Below, piece after piece: positions 6,160 through 14,436 of a stretch of 14,560 bases of DNA (position 1 is its first letter; the number at the start of each line of letters is the position of its first letter). The notes under the pieces were generated by a model. The model saw nothing but the letters and a program-made list of their open reading frames with translations. It had not been told where the DNA came from and made no database searches. The position numbers and the translations under genes were made by a program. The stretch comes from CBDHFQ01 sp965262565 (lineage in GTDB: Bacteria; Bacteroidota; Bacteroidia; J057). The stretch is from assembly GCA_965262565.1 (NCBI GenBank), contig CBDHFQ010000042.1, positions 1 through 14,560 of the forward strand. Reading direction: 5' to 3'.

Positions 6160-7665
6160 CTACTGAAGATCTTCTTTTAAGGACTTTCTATGGATTTTTC
6201 CGGTAGGATTTTTAGGTAGCTCTTTCAGAAACGTGATTTTTTTAGGGATCTTATATTTTGCTAATTTCCCTTCACAATATTTCTTAAGTTGATCCAGGTC
6301 TAGATTCGTTCGATGTTCCAATGCGATAAACGCTCTCCCTACTTCCCCCCATGTATCATCTGGAATACCAATGACCGCTACCTCTCTAATATGGGGATGT
6401 TGGATCAATACCCGCTCTACCTCTACTGGATATACATTCTCTCCTCCTGAAATAAACATATTTTTAATTCTATCTATTACATAGAAGTATCCTTCCTCAT
6501 CTACTTTGACTAAATCTCCTGTACTAAACCAGCCATCATTAAAAGCAGCTTGACTTGCTTTCTCATTCCTCCAATATCCAGGGGTCACCATAGGGCCTTT
6601 CAATAATAATTCTCCGGCCTCATTCGATGTAGCTTCTTTCCCTTCCATGCCCAGCACCTTAGTTTCAACATAAAAATTGGGAAAACCTATAGAGCCCTTT
6701 TTGCGAATAGCATCTTTCTGATGTAGGGAAAACAAATTAGGACCTACTTCCGTCATTCCATATCCTTGCCTGATGGGGATGTTCTTTTTCTGCCAACGCT
6801 CAATTTGTGGAATAGGCATAGCCTCTCCTCCTACCACAAAATAGCGCAAATGCCTCAGTGCTGCTTCTCTGAAATAATCAGTCTCACTCATCATTTGAAG
6901 CATGGTAGGTACTCCCATACAAATACTAATAGCCTCCTCATCCAGAGCTTTAAGTGCATGAACAGGATCAAAACGCTTCATCAAACAGCTAAATCCTCCT
7001 CTATGCCATAAAGGAGTTAATAATACATTCCATCCTCCTGTGTGGAAGGGAGGCATAAAATTAAGCGTTCTATCATCCTCTGTAAGCGATAGACGAAGTG
7101 CCGTATTAACGCTATTCCAGAAAAGCATTTTATGAGTATACAACGCTCCCTTAGGATATCCGGTTGTTCCAGAAGTATATAAAATGAAGATAGGATCATT
7201 TTCATCTATTTCAGCAGATTCAAATGGAACCTTATCATACATATGTTCGCTTTGAGGAGAAAACAGGTCTTCCCAATCCCGTAAATTAACCGAATGAGCA
7301 ATTTTACTGAAAGAAGGAGCAGGCGTTAACAATGGTTCCCATACTTTCTCGTATAAAACAAGAGAAGGGTCTGCATTTTGGATAATGTAATCTAATTCCC
7401 CAGCTGATAATCTATAATTCAAAGGAACGAGAATGATTCCAGTCTTTTGAGCTACTGCGAATAATACACAGCTTTCTAAATTAAAATAGGACAGAAAAGC
7501 TAGTCTATCTCCTTTTTTAAGTCCCCATTTCTTAGTCAGGATGTGAGATATTCTGTTGGCCAATAGATTTAATTCTCCATAAGTGAGGGTCTCTCCTGTC
7601 TCAAATTGTTTTAGGGCTATTTTGTTCGGTTGGTATTGAGCCCATCTAAAGCTCCAATCTTTCAT
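6160..7665 (-). CDS. Acyl-CoA synthetase (AMP-forming), class I adenylate-forming enzyme
   Basis: This 501-residue enzyme has the full set of ANL superfamily motifs: the phosphate-binding loop YTSGTTGYPKG (163-173), FMPPFHTGGWN (203-213), GYGMTE (301-306), STGD (381-384), the hinge DRIKNMFISGGENVYP (398-413) and the catalytic C-terminal lysine in PTGK (K490). It is expected to activate a carboxylic acid through an acyl-AMP and form a CoA thioester in the cytosol. Length and motifs match medium/long-chain FadD-like or short hydroxy/oxo-acid CoA ligases; the substrate cannot be read from sequence alone. It is the last gene of the operon, starting 15 bp after the esterase stop codon, so it may activate the acid that the esterase releases. 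Start at ATG 7665 gives the usual N-terminus of the family, with no signal peptide. Confidence 0.93.
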   Translation of the reverse strand: MKDWSFRWAQYQPNKIALKQFETGETLTYGELNLLANRISHILTKKWGLKKGDRLAFLSYFNLESCVLFAVAQKTGIILVPLNYRLSAGELDYIIQNADPSLVLYEKVWEPLLTPAPSFSKIAHSVNLRDWEDLFSPQSEHMYDKVPFESAEIDENDPIFILYTSGTTGYPKGALYTHKMLFWNSVNTALRLSLTEDDRTLNFMPPFHTGGWNVLLTPLWHRGGFSCLMKRFDPVHALKALDEEAISICMGVPTMLQMMSETDYFREAALRHLRYFVVGGEAMPIPQIERWQKKNIPIRQGYGMTEVGPNLFSLHQKDAIRKKGSIGFPNFYVETKVLGMEGKEATSNEAGELLLKGPMVTPGYWRNEKASQAAFNDGWFSTGDLVKVDEEGYFYVIDRIKNMFISGGENVYPVEVERVLIQHPHIREVAVIGIPDDTWGEVGRAFIALEHRTNLDLDQLKKYCEGKLAKYKIPKKITFLKELPKNPTGKIHRKSLKEDLQ

Positions 7666-7680
7666 ATTATTCGTTCTATC

Positions 7681-8586
7681 CTAATGTATGGGGGAAGAAA
7701 GTAATCCGAAAAAGTGGCTCATCCAAAAGGAAGCATGAAAATGGGTATCAAAAGCATAAGTACCTGTACAACCTCCTTCTTTTGGGCCTGTTCCTGGGTG
7801 AACAGACAATCCATGGCCTAATTCACTAATGGTATATACTACAATGGCAGGATCTTCTTGCGTACCCATATAACTGGTACGCGTAACTTTTGGATTGTTG
7901 TCAAAAGCTACATCAATTTGAGGATACATTTTTTCTATTTTATGGAGCTCTCCCCATTGTTCTACTAATTCTCTCACATTTTTCAAACTGACTATTTTAT
8001 CCTTTTCTCCATGAAAAATGACCAATTTTGGATATTCTCCCAAATAAGATGGATTTTCTTCTCTCACCAGATGAGCCCATTGATCTTTACTTTTATGAAT
8101 TTCTCCTCTCATTGCCTGACGGGCCGTTCTTTCATTTAATCCGGCTTTATAGGGAAGTCCGGCATGTATCCCTCCCGCCTGAAATAATTCCGGATAGGCC
8201 GCTAACATTGCCACTGTCATACATGCACCTGCAGAAATACCACTTACGAACATGCGATTATGATCTAACCCATATGTCTCCTTTACATAATCGGTCATTG
8301 CTTTGATAGACATTGTCTCTCCTTTATCCCTCGCAATATGCTCTGGCCTAAACCAATTAAAACACCTATTCGGATTATTTTCGGTTCGTTGCTCTGGATA
8401 TAGCACGATAAATCCATGTTTATCTGCCAATTGATTCCATCCTGACTCCTTTGCATGAATATGAGCATTTTGTGTACATCCATGCATAGCTATTACTAAA
8501 GAATGTGCATTCATTGGTTCGGGAGGCAAATGAAGTAACATGCGTAATTCACCTGGATTAGGATAAAAATCTCTCACTTCCAACAT
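7681..8586 (-). CDS. PHB depolymerase-family esterase (alpha/beta hydrolase), no signal peptide
   Basis: The 301-residue protein matches the PHB depolymerase-type esterase family (Esterase_PHB). Key sites are NPGELRMLLHLPP (10-22), the oxyanion motif MHGCTQN (34-40), LYPEQ with NPNRCFNWF (62-66, 71-79), the nucleophile box GISAG (Ser118), FHGEKD (Asp196) and ELGHG (His258), so a complete Ser-Asp-His triad. The family hydrolyses short-chain polyhydroxyalkanoates, and some relatives are feruloyl or acetylxylan esterases. The start MLEVRDFYPN has no signal peptide, so the enzyme should act in the cytosol, which favours an internal polyester or small ester over an environmental polymer. It is the middle gene of an operon with a TPR-like protein upstream (22-bp gap) and an acyl-CoA synthetase downstream (15-bp gap). 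Its ATG is preceded by a good AAGGAG. Confidence 0.88.
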   Translation of the reverse strand: MLEVRDFYPNPGELRMLLHLPPEPMNAHSLVIAMHGCTQNAHIHAKESGWNQLADKHGFIVLYPEQRTENNPNRCFNWFRPEHIARDKGETMSIKAMTDYVKETYGLDHNRMFVSGISAGACMTVAMLAAYPELFQAGGIHAGLPYKAGLNERTARQAMRGEIHKSKDQWAHLVREENPSYLGEYPKLVIFHGEKDKIVSLKNVRELVEQWGELHKIEKMYPQIDVAFDNNPKVTRTSYMGTQEDPAIVVYTISELGHGLSVHPGTGPKEGGCTGTYAFDTHFHASFWMSHFFGLLSSPIH

Positions 8587-8593
8587 GATTATT

Positions 8594-8599
8594 CTCCTT
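8594..8599 (-). promoter_or_regulatory. Strong Shine-Dalgarno before the esterase gene
   Basis: AAGGAG lies 7 nt before ATG 8586 on the minus strand, inside the 22-bp gap after the upstream stop codon. It fixes the start choice. Such sites are uncommon in Bacteroidota, where translation depends little on Shine-Dalgarno pairing. Confidence 0.6.
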
Positions 8600-8608
8600 A
8601 AATAGTGT

Positions 8609-10045
8609 TCATGTAATCAGCATATCCGATGGATCTTTCATTGAAAGTGTTCTGACGATTTCAGGCACATGGGGCTTCAGATCCTGAAGCAAATTGGACC
8701 AAATTCGTCGAACGTGTTCATCATGATTAATAAATTTACTTACTGCCCATAATTCATTCATTAACTTATCTCTCGCTATCCTGGCTTCTTTGTACTTTGA
8801 TACTGACTGATAACTCGCTATCGCCGGAATACCATGTCCCTGTTCGAGTAATTTCCGCTCTTTTAACACTAGGCCATATTGTTTAATCTGCTGAAGCAAT
8901 ATACTGTATTTTTCCTGCATCAGTAATGACTGTAAATAAGCCAGGAAGAACATATGCCACCGCTGAGCAAATATGTGTTCTTTATATCCTCGCAGAAATG
9001 ACTCAGCATACTTTTGCCCCTCTTCAGCTCTGTCAGTTTGATTCAACCCTCTCACATATAAAGCAGCAAAGTTTACTCTCTCATGAAAGTTATCCGTATG
9101 CTTTAATTCTTTTAAGGATTGTTGCATTAGTTGGATCGCTTCCTCATATTTTTCTTGTCTAAGTAAAATGCCGGCTAAGCGATTGAGATAGTGAAGAAAA
9201 TCGGCATTTCTTTCCCTAATAGATAAATACCCATAAAAGGTAGCACGGTCAAGATCTCCTAATTTAGAGTGAACCATGACCCTATTAGCATAATAATTCT
9301 GGAGTATTCTACGCGAATAAAACCACCCTTCCTGCATCAATTGATCCAGAAGGTCATATATTTTCACTAATTTGTGAAAGTCTCGATAATTGTAGTAAAG
9401 AAAGGTAATTCTGACCAATGCAAAATACCGATTTAGTCCATCCAGGGCGGGATCTAAAAAAGTATCCATCAGCCATTGTTCCCAATGTCTGGAATCGATA
9501 TTTCTGTTGGTATATTGATTGGTAATATCTATCGTAGCTTCATGCAATTGGGAAAAAATACGTTTCCCATTGTCATAAACCGTTTTATAACGAGAAACGA
9601 AATCGTGCACTTCTGCATACTCCCCTTTTCGCATTCTGATGAGTAAATATTGTCGAAATTGCTCAGCTAATTCGTACAACTTCAGGAAATAGTAATCCGA
9701 TTGCTTAGCATGGCGAAGAGTATTCAGTAAATGGCGTTCCTGCTCGGGTCGAATGACATCCATCATAATCTTCCGCTCCATCTCTACAATCCAGTTAAAT
9801 TGCTGATCGACGTCAATCTGCTTCAATTTATGAAGTATCCATCGCTTTAATTTTGAATACTTTCTTTTATCAATGTTTTCATTATACTCTCTAAACTGAA
9901 GCGGCTGGCATACATTCCACTTAATTTGTTCCAAAATAGTCACCTTATCCTGATCCTGAAACTTGTGATTTCGTTCCAGATAGAATAACTCATGTGGTAA
10001 TAAACTGGACGTAAAATCTGTAAATGTCTTCAGTTTTTCTCTCAT
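8609..10045 (-). CDS. Orphan helical-repeat (TPR-like) protein, first gene of the esterase/CoA-ligase operon
   Basis: I do not recognise a named family for this 478-residue protein. It is rich in charged and aromatic residues and appears almost entirely alpha-helical. The clearest TPR-like stretch is about 281-313 (ADFLHYLNRLAGILLRQEKY, then EEAIQLMQQS), with weaker helix pairs around 205-240, 247-280 and 325-390. The N-terminal about 100 residues (LPHELFYLERNH, then a basic KRKYSKLKRWILHKLKQ) could be a separate domain. There is no signal peptide or membrane segment, so it is cytosolic and probably binds protein partners. It lies 22 bp upstream of the esterase gene and reads the same way, so it is likely co-transcribed and may regulate or scaffold the two enzymes. 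That role is inference from position only. Confidence 0.85.
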   Translation of the reverse strand: MREKLKTFTDFTSSLLPHELFYLERNHKFQDQDKVTILEQIKWNVCQPLQFREYNENIDKRKYSKLKRWILHKLKQIDVDQQFNWIVEMERKIMMDVIRPEQERHLLNTLRHAKQSDYYFLKLYELAEQFRQYLLIRMRKGEYAEVHDFVSRYKTVYDNGKRIFSQLHEATIDITNQYTNRNIDSRHWEQWLMDTFLDPALDGLNRYFALVRITFLYYNYRDFHKLVKIYDLLDQLMQEGWFYSRRILQNYYANRVMVHSKLGDLDRATFYGYLSIRERNADFLHYLNRLAGILLRQEKYEEAIQLMQQSLKELKHTDNFHERVNFAALYVRGLNQTDRAEEGQKYAESFLRGYKEHIFAQRWHMFFLAYLQSLLMQEKYSILLQQIKQYGLVLKERKLLEQGHGIPAIASYQSVSKYKEARIARDKLMNELWAVSKFINHDEHVRRIWSNLLQDLKPHVPEIVRTLSMKDPSDMLIT

Positions 10046-10275
10046 ATGTGTTATGACCAGATTACTAAAGTTATCATTAATACAATAAGAGAAAAACCGG
10101 AAGATAGCTGAACAGAAAGAATGATTCTGAACAGCTACCTGACTTTTTTCTTTGTCACATCTTATGCATAAGATGGTTACCGGAAAATCCGCTCGTAAGC
10201 CAGTAGCGGACCATGTGTAGATTAGTTAGCTAAAGAAAAATTTAAGCGGTGTAGGCGAAATTTACCTTTCTTAAA
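10046..10275. promoter_or_regulatory. Leader region of the TPR-esterase-CoA ligase operon with several dyads
   Basis: In this 230-bp gap I see an 18-bp perfect palindrome, CATCTTATGCATAAGATG, at 10158-10175. There is also a pair TCCGCT (10188-10193) / AGCGGA (10205-10210) with an 11-nt loop. A two-part stem TAGCTG..CAGAA / TTCTG..CAGCTA lies at about 10104-10139. An AT-rich 8-bp stem, AATTTAAG (10239-10246) / CTTAAATT (10270-10277), overlaps the reductase stop codon and is followed leftward by a T run, so it may be that gene's terminator. A TAACTTTA box close to the first ATG resembles a -7 element. Operators are inferred only. Confidence 0.4.
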
Positions 10276-11019
10276 TTAGATGGTTACTCCTCCGTCCACA
10301 CTTAATACTGTCCCATTAATAAATGCCGCCTCATCAGATGCCAGGAACAAATAAGCATTAGCTATATCCTGCGGGCATCCCATTTCTCCCAGAGGAGTTT
10401 TATCTTTAATCATATTGATAATCTTTTCAGGTATGGTTTTCACCATTTCAGTGGCGATAAATCCAGGAGCTACAGCATTAACCCTCACGCCTTTTCTACC
10501 TAATTCGCGCGCCCAAACCTTGGTCATACCTATAACGCCAGCTTTAGTAGCGACATAATTAGTTTGCCCAAAATTCCCATATAACCCTACGACAGAAGAA
10601 GCATTGAGAATTCTTCCTTCTCTCTGATCTACCATATAAGGAGCTACCGCTTGGGTACAGTTGAAAACTCCAGTTAAATTGACTGAAATAACCTTGTCCC
10701 ACTGGTCTGCTGACATTTTCATCAGAGAGGAATCTTTAGTGATTCCAGCATTATTTACCAGAATGTCTATTCTCCCATGCTTTTTATGAGTTTCTTCAGC
10801 GGCGGCTTTAGTAGCTTCGTGCTGGGTGGTATCTACTAGCAAAAAATCAGCTATGTACCCCTGATTTTTAATAGAATTTACGGCGGATTTTGCCTTTTCT
10901 TCCTGAATATCCCAAATCACTACAACAGCGCCCTCTCTGGCAAAGGTCATAGCAGTGCTGAATCCTATTCCTTGAGCACCACCTGTAACAATAGCTACTT
11001 TATCTTGTAATCTTTTCAT
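10276..11019 (-). CDS. SDR-family 3-oxoacyl-ACP / acetoacetyl-CoA reductase (FabG/PhaB-like)
   Basis: From ATG 11019 the protein has 247 residues, the usual FabG length. It shows the NAD(P)-binding TGGAQGIG (12-19), NNAG (89-92) and the catalytic tetrad Asn114, Ser142, Tyr155 and Lys159 (YVATK). VNAVAPGFIATEM (180-192) and INGTVLSVDGGVTI at the end are also typical. An upstream TTG at 11034 would add five residues, but ATG 11019 is better: the protein then begins MKRLQDKVAIVTGG and a GGGGGAA sits 6 nt upstream. It reduces 3-oxoacyl thioesters to (R)-3-hydroxyacyl thioesters, or does the reverse. Whether it is ACP-linked (fatty acid) or CoA-linked (PHA-type) cannot be told here. It lies 230 bp upstream of the TPR-esterase-CoA ligase operon in the same direction, so a shared ester/3-hydroxyacid pathway is plausible but not shown. 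Confidence 0.92.
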   Translation of the reverse strand: MKRLQDKVAIVTGGAQGIGFSTAMTFAREGAVVVIWDIQEEKAKSAVNSIKNQGYIADFLLVDTTQHEATKAAAEETHKKHGRIDILVNNAGITKDSSLMKMSADQWDKVISVNLTGVFNCTQAVAPYMVDQREGRILNASSVVGLYGNFGQTNYVATKAGVIGMTKVWARELGRKGVRVNAVAPGFIATEMVKTIPEKIINMIKDKTPLGEMGCPQDIANAYLFLASDEAAFINGTVLSVDGGVTI

Positions 11020-11388
11020 ATTTAGTTCCCCCAATTTTATATCATTATATTACGGAAGTACACTAAAAAAATATGCCTGGAGAACATAATAATGGGGGTT
11101 GACGATTAGAATTAAATAATGAATAAAATATTATAAATCACTTATAATCAAAAAGTTAATTAATATATATCAAGGGTTGACTCTATGATCTTACCAAATA
11201 GCCTTATTTCTTACCAAAATTCAGATATTTCCACAAATAAATATTACCAGTTTCCTATAAATTATTATAAATCTACTAAATTTTATCCTCTATCATTTGC
11301 CAGTCTTCAATCATATTTGCTTATTTCTATCAAAGTGACGATTCACTTACTGATAGACCTATCATCCAGTAGCTTATTAATTCCTTAA
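11020..11388. other. Very AT-rich intergenic region, 369 bp
   Basis: The stretch holds the leader of the reductase gene and the tail of the DUF1800-DUF1501 transcript. An open frame at 11185-11388 (plus, 67 codons) has low-complexity Ser/Tyr/Leu content and no family resemblance, so I do not call it a gene. A 6-bp hairpin AAGTGA / TCACTT (11333-11348, loop of 4) lies downstream of the DUF1501 stop, but no T tract follows it. The 8-mer GGGTTGAC occurs twice (11096-11103, 11174-11181). Confidence 0.5.
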
Positions 11389-12630
11389 TTATGAAATAAA
11401 AGTTAATGGTTCGAAGGTTCCTTCCAACACACTAGATGAAGAAACTCCCAACCATTTGTCCAGTATAGTAGCATATATCCTTCTGAAGTCTAAATTGAAT
11501 TTCAAATCCCCTTCATCCAGATCTAATAAATTTGGTCCTTCATTCAATATTCCGGCCTTGCCTAATTGTCCCCCTACAACGAACACATTATTTGCCGTTC
11601 CATGATCCGTTCCTTTACTTGCATTCTGGGCCACTCTCCTACCGAACTCTGAAAAGGTCAGAATTAAGGTATCATTTAACTTATCATGCTCTTTCAAATC
11701 CTTTACAAAAGCGTTCAAGGCATTAGCATATTTTTTCAACAGATTTCCATGCATCCATTTTTGGCTTACGTGAGTATCAAATCCGGACATGGACACATAA
11801 TACACCTGTGTATCACTTTCAGAAATGATCAGCTCAGCAATTGTCTTTAGTTTAGCAGCAATATCAGTCCAGGGATATGCAGCTTTAGAAGGAGTCAACT
11901 TGCTCTGCTCATAAACATATTCGGCGGATTGGGTAGAAGCAGCCAAAGTTTTGTGTAGATAAGCTACTTGGGGATGTTCATCCGCTTTCGTTACAGCTTG
12001 TTTTGCAATAGCATGAAAAAACGGATCATGCGTATGCTTGTAAAAAGCCTCAGGATCTTTTATTGCCAAACCTTTCGCCTCTTCTCCCTTCATCGCTAGA
12101 CTCAGTATATCATCTATTTCCACTGCTAATAAAGGTTTGTCTCCGACTTGTTGGCACTTAGCATCTAACCAACGCCCAATCCAACCTGTCGTTTTGTACT
12201 CATTCGACCCACTTCCCGTTTGCCAAATATCCATCGACCTAAAATGAGATCTGTTGGGATTAGGATATCCCACATTATTTAGCACCGCCAGTTCCCCCTG
12301 ATCATACAGTTCAGCCAATCCTTTCAAATTAGGATGAAACCCCAATTCGTCTGTGAGCGAAATGACATCACTACTCTTAATGGCTAAAGAAGGTCTGGCC
12401 TCATAATATGCATCATGCCGATAGGGAACTACGGTATTCAATCCATCATTCCCACCAGACAATTGAATCACGACCAGGGTTCTTCCATGAGTCGTTTGCT
12501 TTCTACCTATTGTTGGCGTTCCCTTCAAAAATTGGGGAATATAAGCAGAGGCAGAAAGGAGTGCTGAAGCTTTTAGCGAGTTTTGCAGAAATTTTCTCCT
12601 GCTGATAGAAAAATTATATGACTTTTTCAT
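11389..12630 (-). CDS. DUF1501 family protein with twin-arginine signal
   Basis: This 413-residue protein begins with a Tat-type signal, SRRKFLQ (10-16), followed by a hydrophobic stretch to about residue 31, so it is predicted to be exported folded to the periplasm. DUF1501 is remotely related to the alkaline phosphatase/sulfatase fold. The family landmarks are here: VVIQLSGGNDGLNTVVPY (53-70), NRSHFRSMDIWQTG (126-139), MSGFDTHVSQ (281-290), FSEFGRRV (326-333) and GTDHGTANNVFVVGG (340-354). The Asp and His residues in these motifs could bind metal. No biochemical role is established for the family. It starts one base after the stop codon of the DUF1800 gene, so translation is probably coupled; the two families commonly occur as neighbours in bacteria. 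Confidence 0.93.
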   Translation of the reverse strand: MKKSYNFSISRRKFLQNSLKASALLSASAYIPQFLKGTPTIGRKQTTHGRTLVVIQLSGGNDGLNTVVPYRHDAYYEARPSLAIKSSDVISLTDELGFHPNLKGLAELYDQGELAVLNNVGYPNPNRSHFRSMDIWQTGSGSNEYKTTGWIGRWLDAKCQQVGDKPLLAVEIDDILSLAMKGEEAKGLAIKDPEAFYKHTHDPFFHAIAKQAVTKADEHPQVAYLHKTLAASTQSAEYVYEQSKLTPSKAAYPWTDIAAKLKTIAELIISESDTQVYYVSMSGFDTHVSQKWMHGNLLKKYANALNAFVKDLKEHDKLNDTLILTFSEFGRRVAQNASKGTDHGTANNVFVVGGQLGKAGILNEGPNLLDLDEGDLKFNLDFRRIYATILDKWLGVSSSSVLEGTFEPLTFIS

Positions 12631-12631
12631 G

Positions 12632-14026
12632 TTAGGCTAATTGAAATTCTGGTAATGCAAGCGTATGAAGAACAAAACTTTTGATGTAGGCCTCCCGGGA
12701 ACTATCATCTGCAAAGTGTTTAAGAAGTTCCAGATCAATATTTGAGGTATCTGCCTGGATAAAGGCTTCCAATAAAGCAGAAGGAAGCGATTCGTCAGAT
12801 ACATTCGAAAAAGATGAGTTGATAGCTTGCCAGTTGACTTTCGGCTTCAACCATTTTGGAATTTTCTTCTGTGGATTCTGTTCAGCCATTTTCTCGTATT
12901 CTGGTGCCAGGTCAATATCCATTTCCCGCTCTCCCAATAAATAAAAAGGCAGTTTCATTCTGAACAATAGAGAAGAACTGTCTATCCATTGTTTTCCTGT
13001 TGGCCAACCTGCGACATTGGGCGGAAAAAACAAGACTTGATCTAGTGCTTTTTGACTGTCCAATAGCAACTTCCTGTTTCTAAACTCCAACTGAAAAGTT
13101 CGAATGTATTCTGCCAGTAATACAACAGGAGGCTTGATAAGACATCCTATATTTTCTGCTTCATAAAACCAATCGGCTGTCAGAATTTGTTTAAGCAATA
13201 AAGCAACATCATAATCGGACCGGAAAAAATGTTCGGCCAGTGCTTTCACTCTATCTTGCGGGACCTGCTCATTGACCAAAAAGGTATATATCTTTCTCAC
13301 TATATTCTCAGCAGTAGCGGGATTCTCCAGCAACATATCTATCACCTCTTCTCCGCTAAATTTTCCCCTTTTTCCAAATATATCCTTCTCTCCTTCATCA
13401 TAGTCCTCTCTATTGAAATCAAATTCGCCACGCATATTCACTTGCCAACCTGTAAATGCTCTCGCTGCATGTTTAATATCCTGTTCAGTGTATTTTCCCT
13501 CACTCAAGGTAAATAGTTCCATCACTTCCCGGGCAAAATTCTCATTAGGCGCATTCTTTTTATTCTGATGATTATTCAAATACAGTAACATTGCGGGATC
13601 TTTAGCTATGGAGTGCAATAAATCACCAAACTTACCCAAAGCATGTTGGCGAATCACATTGTGCTGAGATTGCATGAGATAGGCGATAGGAGTACTGGTA
13701 GCAAAATGATCATGCCAAAAATAGGTCATTTTATCGACTAAAGGATGATGCGTTTTTCCCATCTGTACCAACCAATCGAGATTAAGTTTTTCTAGTTGAC
13801 CTCGGGACTTCAAAATCAACACGCCCAGTTTAATTCCGGATATATCTTTATCAGCATGTTTTACGGGATTTTTCAAGGTATTCAGTGGTTCTGAGGCGGA
13901 TGTTTCAATGAGGGCATCCACACAAGCACTGATAGATTGTTGGGACAGGGACCTAACTACTTCAGGAGCGGCTCCAAACCCGGTCCTATGAAGGAGATGT
14001 CGAATTTTTTGAGTGTGAGTTATCAT
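12632..14026 (-). CDS. DUF1800 family protein
   Basis: From ATG 14026 the protein has 464 residues. An upstream ATG at 14050 would add eight (MRNIQYVV) and cannot be excluded, but MITHTQKIRHLLHRTGFGA is the typical family start. DUF1800 landmarks seen are HLLHRTGFG near the N-terminus, MTYFWHDHFATS (about 100-111), LLYLNN, PNENFAREVMELFTLSEG (about 160-177), AARAFTGW (about 187-194), LIKPPVVLLAEYIR and FFPPNVAGWPTGKQWI. Function is unknown. Unlike its partner, it has no visible Sec or Tat signal. It is the first gene of a two-gene unit with DUF1501, with one base between stop and next start. Confidence 0.92.
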   Translation of the reverse strand: MITHTQKIRHLLHRTGFGAAPEVVRSLSQQSISACVDALIETSASEPLNTLKNPVKHADKDISGIKLGVLILKSRGQLEKLNLDWLVQMGKTHHPLVDKMTYFWHDHFATSTPIAYLMQSQHNVIRQHALGKFGDLLHSIAKDPAMLLYLNNHQNKKNAPNENFAREVMELFTLSEGKYTEQDIKHAARAFTGWQVNMRGEFDFNREDYDEGEKDIFGKRGKFSGEEVIDMLLENPATAENIVRKIYTFLVNEQVPQDRVKALAEHFFRSDYDVALLLKQILTADWFYEAENIGCLIKPPVVLLAEYIRTFQLEFRNRKLLLDSQKALDQVLFFPPNVAGWPTGKQWIDSSSLLFRMKLPFYLLGEREMDIDLAPEYEKMAEQNPQKKIPKWLKPKVNWQAINSSFSNVSDESLPSALLEAFIQADTSNIDLELLKHFADDSSREAYIKSFVLHTLALPEFQLA

Positions 14027-14436
14027 AACTACATATTGAATGTTCCTCATCGAAACAATTCAAATTACATGCCTGACATCATGCACATGAACTATTCTGG
14101 GGATATTGGTTGTCAAGCGTGTATCATTGATAGCTAAATCGTATTCCTTAGATTAGTAGCTGTGGAGATATAAACATTCACAGAAGTGTTCACATGACTG
14201 GTCCCTTGATTCGTTAATATTCTTTGTAATCCGTCAGCATTTTTAGGGGAGCATTTATAGTGATCCGCATTTATTCTTACTTTTTATAGGAATCCTTTCT
14301 TCCTTTCATCTGATTAATATAAATGGATAAAATCTGTGGAATGAACCTTTCAACGGTAAGGAAATTTAGTATATTCGCCATGTGTAGGATTCTATTGCCA
14401 ATATCAATTTAATATTTATCAGTTTCAGTTTATCAT
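14027..14436. other. Divergent intergenic region, about 410 bp
   Basis: The stretch must hold promoters for the leftward DUF1800-DUF1501 pair and the rightward DUF4301 gene. A short open frame here on the plus strand (to 14137) overlaps the DUF1800 start in antisense and looks spurious. No RNA gene or clear repeat was found. Confidence 0.5.
14348..14377 (+). promoter_or_regulatory. Possible promoter of the DUF4301 gene
   Basis: TATATTCG (14370-14377) matches the Bacteroidota -7 consensus TAnnTTTG at all but one position. It is preceded at 18 bp by TTTC (14348-14351) as a weak -33 box. It would give a leader of roughly 55 nt before ATG 14437. Confidence 0.3.

Noticed and set aside
11020..11034. 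TTG start at 11034 for the SDR reductase
   Set aside because: ATG at 11019 gives the standard FabG length and N-terminus, with a purine-rich site just upstream.
11185..11388. Plus-strand 67-codon open frame in the AT-rich gap
   Set aside because: Low-complexity Ser/Tyr/Leu/Ile content, no promoter and no family resemblance. Such frames are expected by chance in AT-rich DNA.
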